Of a stretch of 64,000 bases of DNA, positions 44,498 through 56,330 are shown piece by piece. The stretch spans positions 75,970,596 to 76,034,595 of the forward strand of contig CM050454.1 in assembly GCA_027563935.2 (NCBI GenBank). The letters are read 5' to 3'. This DNA is from Costus lasius (lineage: Eukaryota; Streptophyta; Magnoliopsida; Zingiberales; Costaceae). The notes beneath the pieces are model-generated. The model was not told the origin of the DNA. It did no database searches and saw only the letters and a list, made by a program, of their open reading frames with translations. Within the stretch, counting starts at the first letter, position 1, and each line of letters starts with the position of its first letter. The position numbers and the translations under genes are program-made.

Positions 44498-47405
44498 TGT
44501 AACATCCCGTTATCTTAACCCCAAACAAATGGCACAATTCATGAATGATACAGGATGTTTCATATAAGATCGATTCATATGCTAGGTAAAACCGAGTTCA
44601 AGAAAACACGATCTGAAAATTTTCAAAATTCCATACATATAAATATCCACAAAACACAAATCTCATAAATCACATAAGGGTACCTGCCACCACGCAATCC
44701 TTGCACTAGACATATGCAAGGCAACAGTTATATCAAATCCGATGGCATAAATACAATTCGATTCGAAATTCAAAGCAAAGCCACAAAGTCGATTTTATAA
44801 ACTCATACCAAACACCGAAACCAGGCTGAGGCCCGCGGTGACACAAAAATCAAACTCATTTAACTGCCACAATCTGGCAACACAAATTTCACATAGTTCA
44901 CGTGGTTCACACAGATTCACATTCATCATTCATATAGTTCGTATAACTCATATAGTTCGGCCACAACCGGCCTCATAATTAAGCACAAAAGTTCTTAAAT
45001 ATAATCACAGCAAACTAGCATAATGTCCACGCCAATGCTAACTCAAGAAATGCGCCCCTGCTCTATGCCTGAAAATAGTGAGGGGTGAGCTACACAGCCC
45101 AGTGAGTGGATAGTCTAAATCGACCATCCATAACATACATTCAAAAATATAGGCAGATTATTTTAAAAATCTTTAACAGAACATTATGTCAATATACAAC
45201 AAGATTAAATACAGAAGTCATATAAACAGCCAGATGTACACACCAACATATAACAAACTCAGGTTCTAAACAAACTCAGGTTCTAGAGTTATACTCTAAA
45301 CCAACTAAACACACCAATACTTAGTTAACCTAGTTGTCCAGCATATTCAGTAGTGACCAATATGGTCTAACCCGGCTTTGGCCTAAGCACTGGGAGCTGC
45401 AAAATCTCGTGCAACACATAAACATGGACAGTGAGTAGAATCAAGAGGTGGCCCCCGCCAGGTCACGACGTGGCACTTTGCTCTAAAACACCCCATAAAC
45501 ACATCAGTGAGTAGAATCAAGAGGTGGCCCCCGCCAGGTCACGACGTGGCACTTTGCTCTAAAACACCCCATAAACACATCGATGGCTTGTGTGTAGATT
45601 CAAGAGGTGGCCCCCGCCGGGTCACGACGTGGCACTTTGCTCTACGACACCCCATATCACAAAAAGAGAGTGATGACATCAAGAGGTGGCCCCTGTCCGA
45701 CCAAGACATGGCACTTTGCGTCAAAACCCGTTCTCCCAAAAGGTTCCTACTGGACAACAGACACATCTTATATCATATTTCATAAAGGTGGACTCCTAAG
45801 TGTCAACTAGACTCTCGGATAGTCATCACAAAAATCATATCGGGCAGGCTGAACATCAACCCCCATCACAATAATCATAATAGGCAGGCTGAACATCAAC
45901 CCCCTCACATATCAAATACAGGGCTGAAATTCAAACCCTTAACATATCACATAAGGACTATCCAATGAGTACCCGGTTACACTTAGCCATAGTCCTAACC
46001 AACACATAACACATAATATTCAAAATTCCCATAATCACATAATTTTCAAAAATCTCATAACCACATAATGTTCACAATTCACATAATCACATAATGTTCA
46101 CAAATCACATAACAACATAATATTCCAAAAATCACATAAACACCTAATATTTAAAAATCACATAATTACATAATATTAACAATCATATAAAGTAGTGTGG
46201 TCCTTAGGTTTCATGCTGATTAGTTCAGTCAAACCTTACTAGGTTATCACCCAAATTTCTCAAACAATTTCTCAACATTGCAGTTAACAAGCATCCATAA
46301 AAATTAACATAAAACTAAAACATGTAGTCATACAAACTATCCATAAAATTAACAAAAACTAAAACATGTATTCATACAAACTATTTTACAAATCTCTACA
46401 TATAACCCACGGTTAACATAACATATTATCTATTAAATTTTACACCTTGAATTAACATGAATTTCATGCTCAAACCATTGGTCTAAAACTTCCGAAATTC
46501 CATAAGTTAATACCTTAAATTTCATATTACCAATTTTCGGTTTTCATAAACAATCATCAAAATTATTTCGGTTTACATGGAAATTTAGGTTTTCATGGAA
46601 AAATACAATTCGGTTCTCATGAAGAACAATACCCTAAATTCGGTTTTCATACCCTAAATACACTTTGCATAATTTCGATTTTAACATGGTAAATTTTCCA
46701 AGAACTCAAGTGTATCATTTAACACAAACACAACCAAATTGTTAAATCAATTAAGACATTCCACTCACCTTGAACCGTGAACACCAATAAGAAAAACCCT
46801 TCCAAAAAATTCGTCTAAGGCTTTGAAAGACGCCACCAAACACCAAGGAATGCCGGCCAAAGGAAGAGGAAGAGGAAGAAAGGAATTTCGCCTCCAAGCC
46901 TCCAAGAATCGCCCACTTCTTCCTAGCCGTCGCCCAAGTTTTCTCCCAAGCCAAAATCGCCAATTTTCTTTCCCCAATCGTTAAACCCACTAAAAATTCG
47001 GTTTTTGAATTTTAAACCCACTAACCAATTAATTCAAATAGGGTTTAACCCCTTTAACTAATTAAAATCGAATTTTAAATCCAATTAGCTAATTCACATA
47101 GGTTTTAATCCATTTAACCACTCACTTAACGAAAATCCAATAAGGATTTAATTAACATCCAATAAGGATTTAATTAACCACTAAGCTCTAATTAATTTAT
47201 CATAACCAACCAATAATAATTTATCATAAATTAACACAGCCAATAATCAAATAAATAATCTCTAATTAATTTACAATAAATTAACAACCAAAAATCTCTA
47301 GTTAATTAACTATTAACAACCAATACATAGAAAAATATCACAGTCAATAATTTTAGACAAAATCAAAATAATGCTTACCAAGACTTAAGATCCTTGGATC
47401 TTACA
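44498..47405 (-). repeat. S2: solo LTR of the G1 gypsy family (2908 bp), TAGGC duplication
   Basis: It starts TGTAACATCCCG and ends GGATCTTACA, the reverse complement of the G1 LTR ends. TAGGC at 44493-44497 and 47406-47410 is an exact 5-bp target-site duplication. No internal sequence is present, so the element was lost by LTR-LTR recombination. It is about 440 bp longer than the G1 LTR. Part of the gain is a tandem array of four units beginning with CAAGAGGTGG at 45442, 45518, 45601 and 45680, against two units in G1. Confidence 0.94.
45442..45760 (-). repeat. Tandem array in solo LTR S2 (four units of 76-83 bp)
   Basis: Units start at 45442, 45518, 45601 and 45680. The first two are almost identical with a 76-bp period; the later two diverge. 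The array gives rise to overlapping chance reading frames, which I do not count as genes. Confidence 0.85.
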
Positions 47406-48974
47406 TAGGCTGTCCCAGCCAATCGCCAACCCGTGCGATTCCCCTTCATCTGGGCAATCCAGTAGACTGTGCCAACTGAGTTGGTACAACACAGTCTCTG
47501 ATCCCACAGAAGGCTGCCTCCATGTGCTACCATATGCGCCACATATGTAGCCTACATGGTCAAGTTGACCCGACCTACTCCCTGGACCACCACGTGCTAT
47601 GCTGAGCAACGAGAAGTGATAAATCCCTTCTCTGTAACACGCAGGTGTAATCCCGCACCGTCTGAAGATAGATGGATGTGCCCACTGAGTGGGTACAACA
47701 CGGCTCCAACGATAGTCAGAACAGTGAGGTTTCGCGTCAGAAGGCTTACGAGCTTGATATTTTAGCGTTGGATTTTAACGGTCTTTTATCTTCTTCACTA
47801 TCATGCAATTCCTATGGTGATAGCAGAAGATAAATAAATCATGCTGTTCTACTTATATAAACAATAAAAGAAAGCATGGATCTTATGTGGTAAAAGCCCA
47901 TAGCCTAAGTAAGACCTTAATTAACTTAAGTCTTCACTTGCTTTTCTTCATGGGACTTTTGCTGCTCATTTGGCCCAAACCAGGGCCCAAGCGCCATCTG
48001 CAGCTCAGGTGCGCCCACCAGAAATATGCGCCTATCCCAGAGTCGAACCCTGGACCTCCCACCTGGTCAAGCCACTGCTGCATGCGCCTCTGCCAAGTGT
48101 GCTCTGTGCTCTTGTCTGATTAACTTACAAATTAATCTATCTAGACAAGATTGACACGCAGGTCAATTACACTTTATAAATTAAATACATTGTGATACGC
48201 AGATCACAATAATTAATTTACAACTTTAATACAGGCACGCAGGCCCCAGCACAGCACACATTTAACATGGGCAGCCCACATAAGAATAAATAAACAAACA
48301 TATGCTTACAATCAACATGTGATCCATAAGAAAATAAAATTTTGAAAAACCCCATTGGCTTCAATTTTATTTTTCCTTATATGCCCTACTACCTTACAAC
48401 GGTCCATTATTAGGGATCCACTCATTAGACTAGTCAGATCCATTGCCCTTGCATGCACCAAGTCCTAACTGACTTGAGTTGACCTAACGGTCAACCATGC
48501 ATGCGCCAAGGGCTGAACGGCCACAATGAGGTCTGGCAAGCGGGTGTGACCCCGGGCCTAACTCATGTGCATTTAGAGGTTGTCTCAACCAGATATCGCT
48601 ACACACCTGTCCGCAGTCGACCTATAGCCACCTCATGCTTGCGCACAGGTGCCATTTGGTCGACCCATCTAGGCTGTCAGATAGTCTGATCAGACTGGTT
48701 GGATCTTGACTAGACTATGACTTCAACCCTAACAACCCGTCTAAGGGTTTAAAGTAGGCGCCACTTAGATCTAATGGTAAGCGCGCAAGTCATTTTAGTT
48801 TTAAGAAAAACATCAACAACAACATATAGAAGCGCTACCTTCATACATGCGCCAACAATAATATACAACAAGTAAAGTTTCGCATCTAGCCTAGATCTAG
48901 CAATATGGCGCAAACAAGGATCACAAAGCATAGCAATCATATTAGCATGCATTAGAACCGCCTCTGATACCAGT
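47406..48974 (-). other. Leader of E5, LTR-proximal part
   Basis: It holds hairpin 2 at 47472-47484 and hairpin 1 at 47681-47693, plus the T-arm-like hairpin at 48037-48053 with one G-U pair on the RNA strand. No gene is visible. Confidence 0.8.
48961..48972 (-). other. Primer-binding site of E5
   Basis: The element strand reads TGGTATCAGAGG. The last base differs from the usual TGGTATCAGAGC. It lies two bases inside the 5' LTR. Confidence 0.88.
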
Positions 48975-50652
48975 TGAAGGGTCCCCTTCAAGGGGGAGCG
49001 AAACCGTAAAGGGCGCATGTATAATTTTGCAGCGGAAAAAGGGGTTTCTAGGGATCACTAGCATGATATATGATCAACTATAGAAAAGACCGATTGCAAA
49101 CATCAAGAAGGTTCATACCATCGCCATTCTTTGGATGGTGTGTTGGAAGCAAAGATCAAAAGGGATCTTCTCCCTAGTTGACGCACACAAGATGAGGAAT
49201 GGCTTCTCCTTGTCGTCTTTGTGCTAGCAAAGCTTCAAGGGTCCTTTGCGTGGAGGAGATGAGATCCTTTGGTGCTTGCCGAAAAAGCCTTCCTCTACAC
49301 TCGTCGAGAGCGTTGTCACACGAGAGGGAAGAAGCCGTCAAGAGGTGATGAGAGGCGATAAGAGAGAACGTTCTTTTCAACGTGGAGGCGTTGCAATCCA
49401 AAAATAGCAACCCATTACTCTTAACCGTTATGCGTTCACATGAAGTGAACCGCAACTCCTCTACACCATTCGAACCTTTGAACCAAGCGCTCACATGATG
49501 AGCCGGTTCAATTGAATTTGGTTCAAGACCAAATCAGCCCAAGCAATGGTCGATCTCATTGAATCTAAAGGTTCAAGATCTAACCGTTGATCTCTCGATG
49601 CTCTTGATCTCACCGATCTAGCATCAAATCTCTCGATCGAAGCTTACCGATCTCAAGCCCTAATCAATCAAACATGATCAGACCAGATCTCACTTACAAT
49701 CAGAGTTTAAACTCCTTTAAACTGAACCTAAACAATTCAGTCCACACGATCTGACTTAAGTAAGCCATATCATCAAATTGTGCGACCCTAAGGGTTTCCT
49801 TTAAATGTCGGTAACGATAACTTACGTTATCACGATCAGTGAGGGGTATCTAGCAACACATCACTGTCTCCCGATATAAAGGAAAGAGTCTTCCAAGACT
49901 ACACCCAAACCACAGCACAAGTGTGAATCAACTCACTAGGCATACATGATTCCTTTGCCACTGGATGTTCATTATTGGACAAGCGTGTCAAGCCTGTAGC
50001 TCCAATATGATGAGCATGATTAGATCAGATGAGCATAGTCACCTGGGTATGGCCATACACTATTCTCAATCATCTCATTCAGGGGGGCCCCTTTAGAACA
50101 TCTCACTCCTTAAACAAGGAGACGGCAATCCTATATCTATCACTAGTGCCCTAACATGACTCATGATCATTATCCAAGATAGTCTATAACCATTATGTTT
50201 CAAATGATATTGAACCACCTCAAAACAATGACAATCATCATTTAGAAACACAAGTGATCTCAAGTCAGAGGACATGTGCCACTTGTTGCAAACAAGGATT
50301 ATTCACATTGTGACAAGCAATTGAATATCCTAGTAGGGTCTGTCCAGTACATCCAATGTACCCATGAGTCTACATCTTATTCCATGCTCGAAGCATCCTA
50401 TAAGATTAGAACACATATTAGTCTCAATCATATCAAGGCTGTCTCATGTTCACCAAGATATCTCGACTAAGGACATTACAGCATGTCAGCCTAGCTGAAC
50501 AGCATTGAGACATTATTCAGAAGCACACTTATTGCAGCAGACAATGTAACATACTGAATAACAACCATTGCCTTTATAAACATAAGAGTTTATACATGAT
50601 ACTGATACAATCCCAAGGCCTCAAACATTAGCCTTAAGGGCATACCCCAACA
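48975..50652 (-). repeat. 5' LTR of E5 (1678 bp)
   Basis: It starts TGAAGGGTCCCC on the plus strand and ends CCCCAACA before the CTTCA copy. A TATA-like box on the element strand (plus strand CCTTTATAAA, 50571-50580) is 72 bp from the LTR start. Confidence 0.95.
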
Positions 50653-52243
50653 CTTCATTCTTGAACTCTTTGAACTTGTCAAAAGATTCACTTTTATGTC
50701 TCATAAGATAGACATAACCATATCTACTGAAATCATCAGTAAAGGTAATGAAGTACTGATAGCCACCTCTGGCATGTTTACTAAAAGGCCCACACACATC
50801 ACTGTGTATAAGGTCAAGTAAACCTGAAGCCCTTTGACCTTTGTTAAGAAAAGGAGCCTTCGTCACTTTACCCATTAAACAAGCTTTGCATGTATCAATC
50901 TCCTCATAGGAGAATGATCCCAGCAGTCCATGATCATGCAACCGCTTAATGCGCTTCTTGTTAATATGGCCTAAACGACTATGCCATAGCAAGGTGCTGT
51001 CATCAGCATATTTGGCTTTCTTATTATCAATATTGTGTATAGAACATTCCATGTCCAACATGAATAACCCATTGTTAATTGAACCAGTAGCATAAACAAT
51101 ATTATCTAAAGAAAGAACACACTTTGAAATATTGCATTCAAAGGAAAAACCTTTCCTGACAAGAGCAGGAATGGAGATAATATTTTTGGTAATGCTAGGA
51201 ACAAAATAACAATTGTTCAGTTCTAATACAAGTCCAGATGGTAATGAGATGTAATATTCTCCTACAGCAACAGCAGCAACCCGTGCCCCGTTTCCAACTC
51301 GTAGGTCCACCTCATCATGTCCCACCTGTCTTCTTCTCTTGAGTTCCTGTACATTTGAACAAATGTGAACTCCACATGCAGTGTCCAACACCCATGAAAT
51401 AGAAGAAGATGAAACCATGAATTCCGTCACGTATATACCTGAGCCAGAAGCGATGCTTCCCCTCTTGTCTCCTTGGAGCGCTTTACAGTCCTTTTTCCAG
51501 TGACCCAGCTGGCCACAGTGGAAACATCTGTATTCCTTCGACAGCTTGACCTTTTGCTTCAGAGCCTTGCTGTAGCTCTTGACAGGGGTCTTGCCCTTCT
51601 TCCCCTTCTTCTTGTTCCTAGAAGGAAACATCAAGACAGAGGTTGAAGGCTTTCCCTTCAGAGTCTCATCAGTAGTCAAGAGCATATTCAGCAGCTCTGC
51701 CGGAGTACAATCGATTTTGTTCATATTAAAGTTAATGATGAACGCATCGAAAGAGGGCGGGAGAGACTGCAGAATAATGTCTACAGCAAGCTCCTGATTG
51801 ATGGTATGCCCCAGTTTCTCTAGAGCCTCCTTGTGCCCAATCATCTTGAGCACGTGAGCTCCCACTGGGCTCCCTTCAGCCAGTTTGCTCTGAAAGAACA
51901 GCTTAGTCAAATTATAGCACTCAGTCCTCGCCTGCGCAGCATACAGCATCTTTAGGTTTGCTATAATTTGTATAGCAGACATATCCTCATGCTGACGCTG
52001 CAGCGGTGGCATCATAGACGCTAGCATCAGGCAAGCGACATCAATGCTATCATTGACATGCTTTTCATAGGCATCCCGAACCGCCCTTGCGGCGTTCGGA
52101 GCGGGCTGAGGCGGTATAGCCGTCTCGAGGACATACAGTTTCCTCTCTGCCTTAAGAATAATCTTAAGGTGTCCGTACCAGTCTGAGAAGTTTGGCCCGG
52201 CAAACTTCTCCCTTTCTAGTAGTGATCGCACATTGAAGCTCAT
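50653..52243 (-). CDS. gag-pol: E4 gag-pol, N-terminal part (gag, knuckle, protease, start of integrase)
   Basis: The ATG at 52243 opens MSFNVRSLLEREKF and the frame is uninterrupted for about 530 codons: gag, lysine-rich stretch, knuckle (CFHCGQLGHWKKDC), protease (WVLDTACG), integrase zinc finger (LLWHSRLGHIN, DTCKACLMGK) and the first catalytic aspartate (HSDVCGPF). It breaks at FKEFKNEV, where E5 inserted after CTTCA; the tail read into E5 (LGYALKANV) is LTR sequence. The rest of the gene is at 36367-38665. Its frame is cleaner than those of E2, E3 and E5. Confidence 0.93.
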
Positions 52244-53738
52244 GGTGTTCGTTGCTGCAGGAATCTACAACAATGCAAGAACAGCAAGGTCAGTATCAAT
52301 GTTCAGAATCAATCCAGGACTTAAGAAAGATTCTTTTCTCACTATTTTATCTGGCTGAAAAATCCAGCAAAAACAGCCCGAAAGAGTAGAACCCTTTTAG
52401 TGAGCTGGGATCCAGATTTCATACTTGGTCTCCGCGTCCCGCTCAGGCGAGATAAGATGCACAGAGAGTACAAGCACTAGTCTCTGGTAGGCTGTCCCAG
52501 CCAATCGCCAACCCGTGCGATTCCCCTTCATCTGGGCAATCCAGCTGACTGTGCCAACTGAGTTGGTACAACACAGTCTCTGATCCCACAGATGGCTGCC
52601 TCCATGTGCTACCATATGCGCCACATATGTAGCCTACATGGTCAAGCTGACCCGACCTACTCCCTGGACCACCACGTGCTATGCTGAGCAACGAGAAGCG
52701 ATAAATCCCTTCTCTGTAACACGCAGGTGTAATCCCGCACCGTCTGAAGATAGATGGATGTGCCCACTGAGTGGGTACAACACGGCTCCAACGATAATCA
52801 GAACAGTGAGGTTTCGCGTCAGAAGGCTTAACGTGCTTGATATTTAACGTTGGATTTTAACGGTCTTTTATCTTCTCAACTATCATGCAATTCCTATGGT
52901 GATAGCAAAAGATAAACTCATGCAATTCTAATTATAAAAGCAATAAATAGAAAGCATGCTGATCTTATGTGGTAAAAGCCCATTAAGCCTAAGTTAGACC
53001 TTAAATCAAACTTAAGTCTTCACTTGCTTTTCTTCATGGGGCTTTTGCTCCTCATCTGGCCCAAACCAGGGCCCGAGCGCCCACTGCAGCTCAGTTGCGC
53101 CCACCAGGTAAATGCGCCTGTCATAGGGTTGAACCCTAGACCTCCCACCTGGTCAAGCCTCTGCTGCATGCGCCTCTGCCAAGTGTGCTCTGTGCTCTTG
53201 TTTGATTAATTTACAAATTAATCTATCTAGACAAGATTGACTCGCAGGTCAATTACACTTTAATAAATTAAATAACATGTGATGCGCAGATCACATTAAT
53301 TAATTTACATCTTTAAATTCCAGGCACGCAGGCCCCAGCACAGCACACATTAATTAGGCATCCCACATAAGATGAAATAAACAAGCAGATGGCAACAATC
53401 AACATGTGATCCATAGATAAAATAAAATTTTTCAAAACCCCATTGAAATCCATTTTATTTTTCTTATGTGCCCTACTACCTTACAACGGTCCATTAATAG
53501 GGATCCACTCATCATATCTAGTCAGATCCACTGCCCTTGCATGCACCAAGTCCTAACTGACTTGAGTTGACCCAACGGTCAACCATGCATGCGCAAAGGG
53601 CTGAACCACCTTCATGAGTTTTGGCAAGCGGGTGTGACCCCGGGCCTAACTCATGCGTGTTCACTGGTTGTCTCAACCAGACCTCGCTACACGCCTTTGA
53701 TGCAGTCGACCTATAGCCACCTTATGCTTGCGCATAGG
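52244..53738 (-). other. Leader of E4, interrupted by G1
   Basis: It holds hairpin 3 at 52437-52452, hairpin 2 at 52554-52566, hairpin 1 at 52763-52775 and the T-arm-like hairpin TAGGG/CCCTA at 53124-53138. It ends at ATAGG (53734-53738), the probable target site of G1. Primer-binding site and 5' LTR should be right of the window. Confidence 0.8.
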
Positions 53739-56204
53739 TGTAAGATCCAAGGATCTTAAGTCCTTGTAAGTATTATTCTTGATTTAAATCTTTGACTGTG
53801 ATAGTTTATATTTTTGATTTAAATAAAATCATTGGCTGTGATATTTTCCTATGTTTTGATTTTGACCCTGATAATTAATTAATTAGAGCTTATTGGTTGT
53901 TAAATTATAATTAATTAATTAGTGCTTATTGGTTACTAATTTATAATTAATTAATTGGAGCTTATTCGATGTTAATTTAATCTTTATTGGATGTTCGCTT
54001 AACTATGGGTTATTGGGTTTACACTTAAATTAGATTTAAAATTCGGATTAATTAGTTAGCGGGTTTAAAATTAAAAACCGAAATTTTAATTAGGTAATTT
54101 CGGTTAGGGAAGGAGAGTTAGCGTTTTTGGCTTGGAGGAAACCTTGGGGCGGCGGCTTGAAGGCTTGGGCGATCTCTTGGAGGCTTGGACGAATTTCCCC
54201 TTCTTCCTCTTCCTTTTCCCTTGGCCGGCATTCTTTGGTGTTTGGTGGCGCTTCTTCTTCCATTGGTGGCGACATTGGTGGAATTTCAAGGCCTTAGACG
54301 AGTTTTTGGATCATCTTGGTGTTCCCGGTTCAAGATAATAAGTGAGTGGGATGTCTTGTTCGAATTTTATCCTTTTGGTTGTGATAGATAAATAATTTTG
54401 ATTTCTTAGAAACTTCACCATGCTAAAAACCGAAACCCAAGATGTATCTATCATGAAGACCGAAATTTGACAACATGAAATTTAAGATATCTTTTATATG
54501 GAATTTAGGTAGCTCTAAATCAGTGATTCTTGGGCATGAAATTCTTATTAACTAGGGTTAAATTTTAAAGTAGATTATAGCATGTAAATCGTAGAAACTG
54601 TGGACTACTTGTGATATTATGTAATGTAGATGGTAAGAATACAAATTTTAATCCTAAGTTGATTTTTGTTTCTCTATATGCAGCATGTTATATAATTATA
54701 TCCTATGTTAATTTTTATGAATTTCTCTATGTGCAGCATGTTATATATTTATGGCCATGTATCTTTGTTTGAGAAACTTGGATGATAATTTAGCAAGGTT
54801 AAACCAAACTGATCAGCATGAAACCTAAGGACTCTACAAAACATTATATGATTATGTGGTTTCAAATGTTATGTGTTGTGGTCTGTGTACCCATTATGGT
54901 TAGGACTAAGGCTAAGTGTAACTGTGTACTCAAGGGGATAGTCTATATGTGATAGATTAGGGCTTGGAGATTTTAGCCCTGTGTTTGTGATATGTGAGGG
55001 GTTGATGTTTCAGCCGCCTGTTGGGATTATCGTGATGAAAATGACTATCCTAGAGTCTGGTCGACACTTAGGAGTCCACTTTTGTGAAATAAGATATAAG
55101 TTGTGTCTAGTGGTTGTCCAGATAAGGAACCCTTTGGGAGAACGAGTGATTGAAGCAAAGTGCCATGTCTTGGTCGGACAGGGGCCACCTCTTGATGTCA
55201 TCACTCTTAGACTTTTAGATTTTTGTGTTATGGGGTGGTGTAGATCAAGGTATCACATCTTGACCGGATGGGGATTACCTCTTGAGTCTACACACTGTCC
55301 ATGTTTGTGTTGCATGTGATTTGCAGGCTTCTCCCAGTGCTTAGGCCAAAGCCGGGTTGGACCATAGTGGTCACTCTTGATTTATGCTGGACAACAACTA
55401 AAGTGGTAAGTGGTTGGTGTGTTTTGTAGGTTTAGAGTATGGCTCTAGAACCTTGGTTACTCTGTGGCGACATTTGTGTGATGTCTGTACATTTAATTGT
55501 TTATATGAGTTCTGTTCTTTGTTTTCTGTTCTTTGTTTTAAGTTATATGTTGACATAATGTTCTGCTAAAGATTTTTAAAAACAATCTGCATGTATCTTT
55601 GAGTGTATGTTATGGATGGTCGAATGAGACTATCCACTCACTGGGCTGTGTAGCTCACTCCCTCAATATTTTCAGGTGTAGAACAGGGGCGCACTACCTG
55701 AGTTAGCGTTTTATATGGGACTTGTGTTGATATGGATATTATGCTGGTTTGATGTATAAGATTTAATTGTGTTTAGTTAACTGGGGCCGGTTATGGCTAA
55801 ACTTTGTGAACCAGTGTTGCCGGTTGTGGCAGTTTTGAGATTTTGATTTTTGTGTCACCGAGGGCTTTGGCCTGTTTTCGGTGTTTGGGTCATTGATGTT
55901 AGTTCCATGAGTTTATAAAACCGATATTGTGGCTTTGCTTCGAATTTCGATTTGATTTGTATTTTGCGATCCGTTTTGATATAACTGTCGACTTGCATAT
56001 GTCTAGTGCAAGTATTGCGTGGTGGCAGGTACATTTGTGAATTTGTGTTTTGTGGAATTTCAATGTGTGGATTCTCGAAAAATTTTCAGATCGACTTTTC
56101 CTGAACTTGGTTTTACTTAGCATGTGCATCGATCCTGTGTGATAACATCCTGTTCCTTAGTGACTTGTGTTGCTTGTTTGGGGTTAAGATAACGGGATGT
56201 GACA
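53739..56204 (+). repeat. 5' LTR of G1 (2466 bp)
   Basis: It starts TGTAAGATCCAAGG and ends GGGATGTGACA, three bases before the primer-binding site. The ends match S2. The first 380 bp are AT-rich. The region about 55140-55310 holds two units related to the four-unit array of S2. Confidence 0.93.
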
Positions 56205-56207
56205 GAA

Positions 56208-56219
56208 TGGTATCAGAGG
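56208..56219 (+). other. Primer-binding site of G1
   Basis: TGGTATCAGAGG matches the initiator Met tRNA complement except for its last base. Confidence 0.85.
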
Positions 56220-56330
56220 AGTTGGCTAGCTAAAACTTAGTTCGGGGGAAAACATGTTTGTGTATTGCTAGACACCTGATAGGTTTATGTTTGCTTTCCT
56301 TACTATGGTGTGTGTGTGTAGGAATTTAAG

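Larger units (their letters stand above)
38666..50652 (-). mobile_element. E5: complete copia family A element with CTTCA target-site duplication, carrying S2
   Basis: CTTCA at 38661-38665 and 50653-50657 flanks it. Both LTRs are 1678 bp and differ at about nine sites by eye. The element lies inside the integrase region of E4, in the same orientation. Without S2 and its extra target-site copy it is 9074 bp. Confidence 0.96.

Noticed and set aside
45430..45720. CRISPR-like array
   Set aside because: The units are whole tandem duplications without constant repeats and unique spacers, inside a plant LTR.
45507..45785. Overlapping frames on both strands in solo LTR S2
   Set aside because: They come from the tandem array and have no homology or start context.
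48749..49018. 89-codon frame spanning the E5 leader and LTR edge
   Set aside because: It crosses the primer-binding site and LTR boundary and is not conserved in the other leaders.
50621..50652. C-terminal tail LGYALKANV on the E4 gag-pol frame
   Set aside because: It is LTR sequence of E5 joined by insertion and not a domain.
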